Below, in pieces: positions 11,615-15,762 of a stretch of 15,762 nucleotides of DNA (position 1 is its first letter; the number at the start of each line of letters is the position of its first letter). The notes under the pieces were generated by a model, which was not told where the DNA came from, searched no databases, and worked only from the letters and a program-made list of their open reading frames with translations. The translations under genes and the position numbers were made by a program. The DNA is from Candidatus Aminicenantota bacterium (GTDB taxonomy: Bacteria; Acidobacteriota; Aminicenantia; Aminicenantales; Aminicenantaceae), in NCBI GenBank assembly GCA_016926925.1, contig JAFGNQ010000082.1:1-15762 (forward strand), given 5' to 3'.

Positions 11615-12880
11615 ATGGCCATCCGACGCTGTCCATACTGTAAAGCGATCATCGACGAGGGGTTGGAGTACTGTTCCAATTGCGGGACTCAGCTCATTTT
11701 TCCCGAAGACGAATTTGTTGAAGAAGAGATCCCCGGCGAAAAGATCGTCGATGTCTCCGAAGAGGAAAATGAGCCTGAAAAAGAGGAGAAACCTGAGGAT
11801 ATTCCCAATGATACCGACATTTCGGAAGAGAGAACAGCCGTTTCAGCCTCAGAAGAGAAAGAAGATTCTGACGATGTGCATGCCGTAAAGGAAGACACTC
11901 CTGTTGACTTGGAAAATGGGGAAGCCGAAATGGTACCAAAAAAAGAGGATATCGCACAGGAAGAGGAACTGGATATGGAAGAAGATTCAGGATTAGAGGA
12001 AGAAGATGATTTGGAGATGGAGGAGGATTCTGAGCTGAAAAAGAAGTCAACTGGCAAACAATTTTCTGATTATTTCGAGGAATCCGACATGGATGAGTCG
12101 CAAGAAGAAGAGCCGGCTGATGAGGACGATGAAGCCCTATTCGACGAAGAAGTGGGTGAGGAGGAAGTTTCTTCCCAGAACGAACAGATAGATTTCAAAA
12201 CAGAAGACCTGGAAAATATTGTCGATCCGGCCGAGAAGGAAAAGGAAGAGATAGAAAAATTTCTCGACTCCTTGAAAGAAGAAAGGGAAAAGGCCAAAAA
12301 GATCTATGAAGAGACGGGAGAGCTGCCCCCATGGGCGGAAAACATAAAAGAAGGGACCTCTCCGGATATTCCCAACGAGGAGAGGGGAGAGCAAATCGAA
12401 GAGCCATTCGAGATAGAAGATCCTCTGTCGTCTCATGCCCCGTTGAGTACCGAAGAGCATCCCTCGCAGATGCCGAAGCCCGATGAAGAAGAAGCTCCCG
12501 CCGTCAGAGAATCAACGGCTCCTGCGGATACGGGAATGGGTCTGCCTGAAGCTATCGACCAAAAGGCCCTACCCTTCAGACAAAGTGATCAGAAAGAAGA
12601 ATTTGGAGAGGAGTCTGTATTCCATATCAGGAAAGCTGCAATGAAATTATCACCCTGGATAAAATCCCGAATATTTGATGTCTTGATGCTCGCCGGCCTT
12701 TGGATCATTACTATTTGGTTGGCATCTTTGGTGGCAGGCGTTTCGTTCATTCAGTTGATATCCGTGTCCACGCTCCCTATCTTGCTATTTCTGGCAATCC
12801 TCATGTTCATCTACTTCTTCCTGTTCTTTTTCTTTCTCGGGGAAACACTGGGGGACCATCTCTTCTCTCAGGAAGAGTAG
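11615..12880 (+). CDS. Zinc-ribbon, acidic-linker, RDD-like membrane protein
   Basis: The 421-residue product starts with a zinc ribbon (Cys6, Cys9, Cys20, Cys23; C-P-Y-C and C-S-N-C-G). A very acidic, low-complexity middle (about residues 30-320) is full of Glu and Asp runs. It ends with a membrane part from about 348: K-S-R-I-F-D-V-L-M-L-A-G-L, two or three hydrophobic helices and F-F-L-G-E-T-L-G-D-H-L-F. The R-x-x-D and G-x-T-x-G pattern resembles an RDD domain, shorter than usual. Topology suggests a cytoplasmic N-terminus. Start: ATG at 11615 (GTG at 11612 is possible) with no ribosome-binding site but an ideally placed promoter. It converges on the LptB-like gene, overlapping it by 13 bp. 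Exact role unknown. Confidence 0.8.
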   Translation: MAIRRCPYCKAIIDEGLEYCSNCGTQLIFPEDEFVEEEIPGEKIVDVSEEENEPEKEEKPEDIPNDTDISEERTAVSASEEKEDSDDVHAVKEDTPVDLENGEAEMVPKKEDIAQEEELDMEEDSGLEEEDDLEMEEDSELKKKSTGKQFSDYFEESDMDESQEEEPADEDDEALFDEEVGEEEVSSQNEQIDFKTEDLENIVDPAEKEKEEIEKFLDSLKEEREKAKKIYEETGELPPWAENIKEGTSPDIPNEERGEQIEEPFEIEDPLSSHAPLSTEEHPSQMPKPDEEEAPAVRESTAPADTGMGLPEAIDQKALPFRQSDQKEEFGEESVFHIRKAAMKLSPWIKSRIFDVLMLAGLWIITIWLASLVAGVSFIQLISVSTLPILLFLAILMFIYFFLFFFFLGETLGDHLFSQEE

Positions 12881-13950
12881 CTTTCGATCTCATCTCCCAA
12901 CTTGAAAGTCTTTCCCAAAAATCTTTGCTTTGCGCTTTCATCTACTGCGATTTTTCTGGGAGTTCCTTTGGCGAGGATTGTGCCTTCGTCGATGATGTAG
13001 GCTGTATCTGCGATTTTCAAGGTATCCCTGACATTGTGATCCGAAAGGATGATGCCGATGCCTTTCCTTTTCAGACTCAAGAGAATTTTTTGCAGCTCGA
13101 TGATAGTCAAGGGATCGATTCCTGTGAACGGTTCGTCAAGAAGCAGAAATTTCGGCTTGAGAACGAGTGCCCGGCAAATTTCAAGCCGACGCCTTTCTCC
13201 TCCGGAAAGGCTGTGGGCCGATTGCCTTCTCAGAGATGTAAGGCCCAGCTCTTCAAGGAGCCGGGCTGTAATTTCTCGCCGTTCGGATCTTGTGTGTTTC
13301 TGAATTTGAAGTATCATTTTGATGTTTTTTTCGACTGTTGTTTTAAGAAAAACCGAGCTTTCCTGAGGCAAGTAAGTAATCCCTTCATCCGCTCTTTGGT
13401 TGGTTGAGTAACGGGATATATCCTGTTCGTCCAAATAGATGGATCCACTGTCCGGCTTTACCAGTCCTACCATCATCTGGAATGTTGTTGTTTTTCCGGC
13501 TCCGTTGCGGCCGAGAAGTGCAATAATCTCACCGGATCGGATCTCGATGTCGACTCCTTTGACCACCGGCCGTCTGTTGAAGCTCCGCATCAAATTCTTT
13601 GCCTTTAAGATACTGCCGATTTGCTTCTGAACCAGTTCGTGGAATGGGAGGTTTTGAACATCCCCCTCCTCGGATCCGGAATTCTTGGGAGGATGTTTTT
13701 CGACTCGTTGTTGGTATTGGTCTTTTGCTTTAAAGAACTCCACCAATTTTCTGTAGGCTTCCTCGATATCTATGAGGATTTTCTTCCTGTCTTCTTCCGT
13801 GAATTCACCGGAAATAGGGGATAGAATTGTCGAGTCGCTGGATGAATACAACTTTCGAAGGTAGCGGTACTGCTTTTCGATCTCAATGAGCGAGGCAGAG
13901 GGCTTTAGCTCAAGGATTTCAATATATTTTCTATACTCTTCTTTTGTCAT
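12868..13950 (-). CDS. lptB: LptB-like ABC ATPase with N-terminal J-domain-like extension
   Basis: ATPase of the LptB type, which in diderms powers LptFG extraction of lipopolysaccharide from the inner membrane. The ABC domain (about residues 113-352) has Walker A G-R-N-G-A-G-K-T-T-T (147-156), Q-loop L-P-Q-E-S-S-V-F (Gln196), signature L-S-G-G-E-R-R-R (248-255), Walker B F-L-L-L-D-E-P (268-274) and H-loop S-D-H-N-V-R-D-T (His305). These are near-diagnostic LptB sequences. Unusually, residues 1-75 form a J-domain-like helix set (E-I-L-E-L-K-P-S-A-S-L-I-E-I-E-K-Q-Y-R-Y-L) without the HPD motif, so Hsp70 stimulation is unlikely. Normal LptB is about 240 residues. The gene starts 8 bp after the MinD-like gene stop, hence one operon. 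Residues 76-112 are a polar linker. Confidence 0.88.
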   Translation of the reverse strand: MTKEEYRKYIEILELKPSASLIEIEKQYRYLRKLYSSSDSTILSPISGEFTEEDRKKILIDIEEAYRKLVEFFKAKDQYQQRVEKHPPKNSGSEEGDVQNLPFHELVQKQIGSILKAKNLMRSFNRRPVVKGVDIEIRSGEIIALLGRNGAGKTTTFQMMVGLVKPDSGSIYLDEQDISRYSTNQRADEGITYLPQESSVFLKTTVEKNIKMILQIQKHTRSERREITARLLEELGLTSLRRQSAHSLSGGERRRLEICRALVLKPKFLLLDEPFTGIDPLTIIELQKILLSLKRKGIGIILSDHNVRDTLKIADTAYIIDEGTILAKGTPRKIAVDESAKQRFLGKTFKLGDEIESYSS

Positions 13951-13958
13951 GTCTCTAT

Positions 13959-14906
13959 TTAGAAAAAACCGGCTTCTTTGCCCTTGACCAGGTTATCCGT
14001 TATCACTTCGACCTCTTTAATATACGAAGATGTCGATTCCGAACGCATGAGCGGCTCCCTTTTCCGGACCGAATTCTCGATTTCCTGGCCGTATTCGATG
14101 AACCCGGCATATACGGATTTTATGCCTAGATATTTCATCAAGGTGCTCTTAAGAGAAAACCCCATGTAGGCATCCTGGCTGTTTCTCGCCTTGTTCAAGA
14201 TTATATGGACTTTGAATCGGGACATTTCTTTCTCGATGACTGTTTGCAGATCAGGAATTCTTTTTAGATATTCGATAAGATCTTTGAGATTTTTTATTTC
14301 GTATTTTCCTCTATTAGACCAGGCTTCGAGAACGATTTCTCGGGTATCTTTTGTTCTGAAGAGCATCCGCAGTTTTCTGAACTGGGCATTTTTTATGAAT
14401 TGGTATGCATTTTCAACGGCTATGATTTCAGGAACTACTATGACAATCATTTTATCCGCAAAAAGAAAGGTGTCGAGAATGTAATGATGGCTGCCGGCTC
14501 CGACGTCTATAATGGCATATTGAGCCTGCAATTTGGCAATGTGCCTGAGTAGTTTCATTTTTTGGGCGTGTTTGATACTGTTCGGATCGAGGGAATGGAT
14601 GTCTCCTGAGATCAAGGATAGATTGGCCATTCCGGTATCTAGGACGATATCTTCCAACGGCATTTTCTTCTCGAAAAAATGGGTCAATGATTTCTCCGGG
14701 TTTCTGATCCCTAACATGGAATGAAGGTTGGCTCCGCCAATATCATTGTCGATCAAAATCACCTTATTGTTATTCCTTGCCAAACAAATTCCCAAACTGC
14801 TGGCTACGAATGTCTTTCCTGTCCCTCCTTTGCCGCCGCCGATGACCCAGATCTCGGGGGGGTAGAGTTGTCCTTGATTATCCGTTTCCATCGGAAATAT
14901 ACTCAT
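13959..14906 (-). CDS. MinD/FleN-like P-loop ATPase
   Basis: ParA/MinD superfamily ATPase, expected to dimerise on ATP and position a cell-surface or polar structure. From the ATG at 14906 it has 315 residues. It shows the deviant Walker A G-G-K-G-G-T-G-K-T (24-32), switch I I-D-N-D-I-G-G-A-N (52-60), Walker B A-I-I-D-V-G-A-G (131-138), and the V-V-P-E-I-I-A-V-E-N-A-Y-Q-F-I block typical of FleN-like members. A longer frame reaches 14972 but starts inside a repeated element, so it is rejected; an ATG at 14891 is also possible. There is no clear ribosome-binding site. It is the first gene of a two-gene unit with the J-like/LptB-like ATPase. A flagellar role is not supported, as no flagellar gene is visible. 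Confidence 0.85.
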   Translation of the reverse strand: MSIFPMETDNQGQLYPPEIWVIGGGKGGTGKTFVASSLGICLARNNNKVILIDNDIGGANLHSMLGIRNPEKSLTHFFEKKMPLEDIVLDTGMANLSLISGDIHSLDPNSIKHAQKMKLLRHIAKLQAQYAIIDVGAGSHHYILDTFLFADKMIVIVVPEIIAVENAYQFIKNAQFRKLRMLFRTKDTREIVLEAWSNRGKYEIKNLKDLIEYLKRIPDLQTVIEKEMSRFKVHIILNKARNSQDAYMGFSLKSTLMKYLGIKSVYAGFIEYGQEIENSVRKREPLMRSESTSSYIKEVEVITDNLVKGKEAGFF

Positions 14907-14914
14907 CTTTGATA

Positions 14915-14926
14915 ATACTATAGTAT
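14915..14926. promoter_or_regulatory. Perfect palindrome next to the MinD-like start
   Basis: ATACTATAGTAT is fully symmetric and lies 9 bp before the ATG at 14906. On the minus strand TATACT (14927-14922) overlaps it and could be a -10 box, which would give a very short leader. No convincing -35 was found. Operator or promoter is inferred. Confidence 0.4.
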
Positions 14927-14958
14927 ATTTTATGCCGGCTTCAACGTACAGCCCTTTA

Positions 14959-15181
14959 CCTGAATTATTCATAAAAACTGCCGATGCTTCATTTTAAAGA
15001 CCTAAATTAAAAATATCGGCAGTTTTTACCTTCCAGGCGAGCCGATCTTACTTCAAAACCTTCGTTGTAACCCACTTGCGGTAGTTTACTACAGCTTCGC
15101 GGGTTACGGCCTTGCCTTTGCAGTAACCTCGACTCGTGAATAATCCAGGGGCCTGAATAATTCATAAAAACTGCCGATGCT
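14959..15181. repeat. MITE-like repeat element with 30-bp direct end repeats and hairpins
   Basis: A 30-bp sequence starting CCTGAATTATTCAT (14959-14988) recurs at 15152-15181 with one mismatch. Inside, TAAAAACTGCCGAT (14972-14985) and ATCGGCAGTTTTTA (15015-15028) form a perfect 14-bp inverted repeat. The centre holds a nested hairpin: GTAACCC/GGGTTAC (15067-15073, 15101-15107) around GTAG-TTTA-CTAC (15081-15092). An imperfect inverted copy of the end (GAATAATCCAGG, about 15138-15149) precedes the right repeat. No protein is encoded. It fits a non-autonomous element or remnant between divergent genes. Confidence 0.7.
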
Positions 15182-15247
15182 CTATTCAATGGATTGTTTA
15201 TTTGTCGTCACAAGGATTAAAATAACTGTGTTTGGTGGTGCTGGAGA

Positions 15248-15762
15248 ATGAAAAAAATAGTCAGTGCATCCCGGCGATCGGATTTGGTTGCCTCTTTCCC
15301 CGACTGGCTTGCCACGGTTGTTAAAAAGGAACTGGCCCATGTATACGGTCCCTCAGGACATACGTATCGAGTTGATTTGAAGCCCGCCTCTATACATACA
15401 TTTGTGCTGTGGTCAAAAAATTATGACAATCTCATAAACGACCGCTTCGAATTGAGGCGTGCTCTAGAGAAGTACGACCAGCTTTACATACACTTCACGA
15501 TCACCGGCTTAGGGGGAACTCCTGTCGAAAAAGGTGTCCCGTTTCCAGCCGAAGCGATAGCGCAGTTGGATGCTTTGATAAAGATTACCGGTCGGGCCGA
15601 TAGGATATCCGTGCGCTTTGATCCGGTTCTCTACTGGAAAGAAAGAGGAAAAGACAGAAGTAACCTTTGCTTCTTTAGTGAATTGGCGCCAGTGCTCGAA
15701 CAAAAGGGGATAAAAAGTGTGAGATTGAGCTTTGCTCAATGGTATGCCAAGGCGAAGAGGCG
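15248..15762 (+). CDS. DUF1848 family protein (3' end outside window)
   Basis: The frame is open from the ATG at 15248 to the window end (171 codons). It shows the DUF1848 pattern: I-V-S-A-S-R-R-S-D-L-V-A-S-F-P-D-W near the start, F-V-L-W-S-K-N-Y (about 57-64; family: vFWTKNP), L-Y-I-H-F-T-I-T-G-L-G (about 83-93), and D-R-I-S-V-R-F-D-P-V-L-Y-W (about 120-132; family: WRyDPi). DUF1848 proteins resemble spore photoproduct lyase-like radical-SAM barrels and carry their cysteine cluster near the C-terminus, which is not visible here. Biochemical role unknown. The ribosome-binding site is weak, GGAG almost touching the ATG. The repeat element separates it from the divergent MinD-like gene. Confidence 0.8.
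   Translation, partial: MKKIVSASRRSDLVASFPDWLATVVKKELAHVYGPSGHTYRVDLKPASIHTFVLWSKNYDNLINDRFELRRALEKYDQLYIHFTITGLGGTPVEKGVPFPAEAIAQLDALIKITGRADRISVRFDPVLYWKERGKDRSNLCFFSELAPVLEQKGIKSVRLSFAQWYAKAKR

Noticed and set aside
11694..12460. Long minus-strand frames, Ser/Phe-rich, opposite the acidic protein gene
   Set aside because: They mirror the GAA/GAG-rich coding strand (Glu codons read as Ser/Phe codons). No starts or domains support them.
12700..13407. Plus-strand 235-codon frame overlapping the LptB-like gene
   Set aside because: It is antisense to a clear ABC ATPase with all motifs, and its translation has no domain character.
14907..14972. Longer N-terminus for the MinD-like protein from 14972
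   Set aside because: The extra start lies inside the repeat element and the added residues are not conserved-looking. ATG at 14906 or 14891 fits the family better.
14959..15181. CRISPR-like array
   Set aside because: Only two direct copies, about 160 bp apart, with hairpin-rich sequence between them and no cas genes.
15007..15189. Minus-strand 60-codon frame inside the repeat element
   Set aside because: It spans hairpins and the repeat ends, with no ribosome-binding site and no protein-like pattern.

Overview
The window looks like bacterial chromosome from a diderm (Gram-negative-type) organism: it encodes an LptB-type ATPase, has clear sigma-70-like promoters, and shows moderate to low GC. 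Protein style (a TolB-like propeller fragment ending in a VWVMENFLP-type tail, a MinD-like ATPase next to a J-like domain, stacked decayed mobile elements) reminds me of Acidobacteriota/Aminicenantes-type genomes. That placement is an impression, not a proof.

The window splits at an intact tRNA-Val(CAC) gene (11035-11107, minus strand). Right of it (about 11100-15760) lies an ordered, core-looking region. It holds a small two-helix membrane protein, a zinc-ribbon/acidic/RDD-like membrane protein with a probable leaderless mRNA, and a minus-strand pair: a MinD/FleN-like ATPase followed 8 bp later by an LptB-like ATPase carrying a J-domain-like N-terminus. A 223-bp repeat element and the 5' part of a DUF1848 gene follow.

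Left of the tRNA is accessory DNA. Two 3'-half copies of a tRNA-Val gene, at 1342-1379 and 5456-5498, have the same orientation as the intact gene and stop at or near the anticodon loop. I read them as attachment-site scars of two stacked integrative elements. The outer segment (about 1342-5456) carries a truncated beta-propeller gene, a RelE/RHH toxin-antitoxin pair, a transposon scar (TGT-starting end repeats plus a broken ExeA/TniB-like ATPase gene) and an AAA+/DUF4143 ATPase. The inner segment (about 5456-11035) begins with decayed IS91-type transposase and Fic gene ends. It then has a compact cargo: an XRE regulator fused to a nitrogen-type PTS EIIA domain, a 58-residue Cys/His protein, a CNNM/CorC-like membrane protein, a GNAT remnant and a bacterial eRF1-like (baeRF/Balon-type) protein. 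It ends with a broken tyrosine recombinase running into a 3'-half tRNA-Leu(UAA) fragment. Upstream of both scars, at the left edge, sits an AbiEi/AbiEii toxin-antitoxin pair.

The most interesting group is the inner cargo (6506-10407). A phosphorylatable regulator, an ion-transport-like protein and a ribosome-associated eRF1-like protein travel together. A 12-bp motif lies near both the first promoter and the start of the eRF1-like gene. The arrangement recalls the link between ptsN and hpf seen in rpoN-hpf-ptsN loci and could be a mobile stress or dormancy module; that reading is inference.
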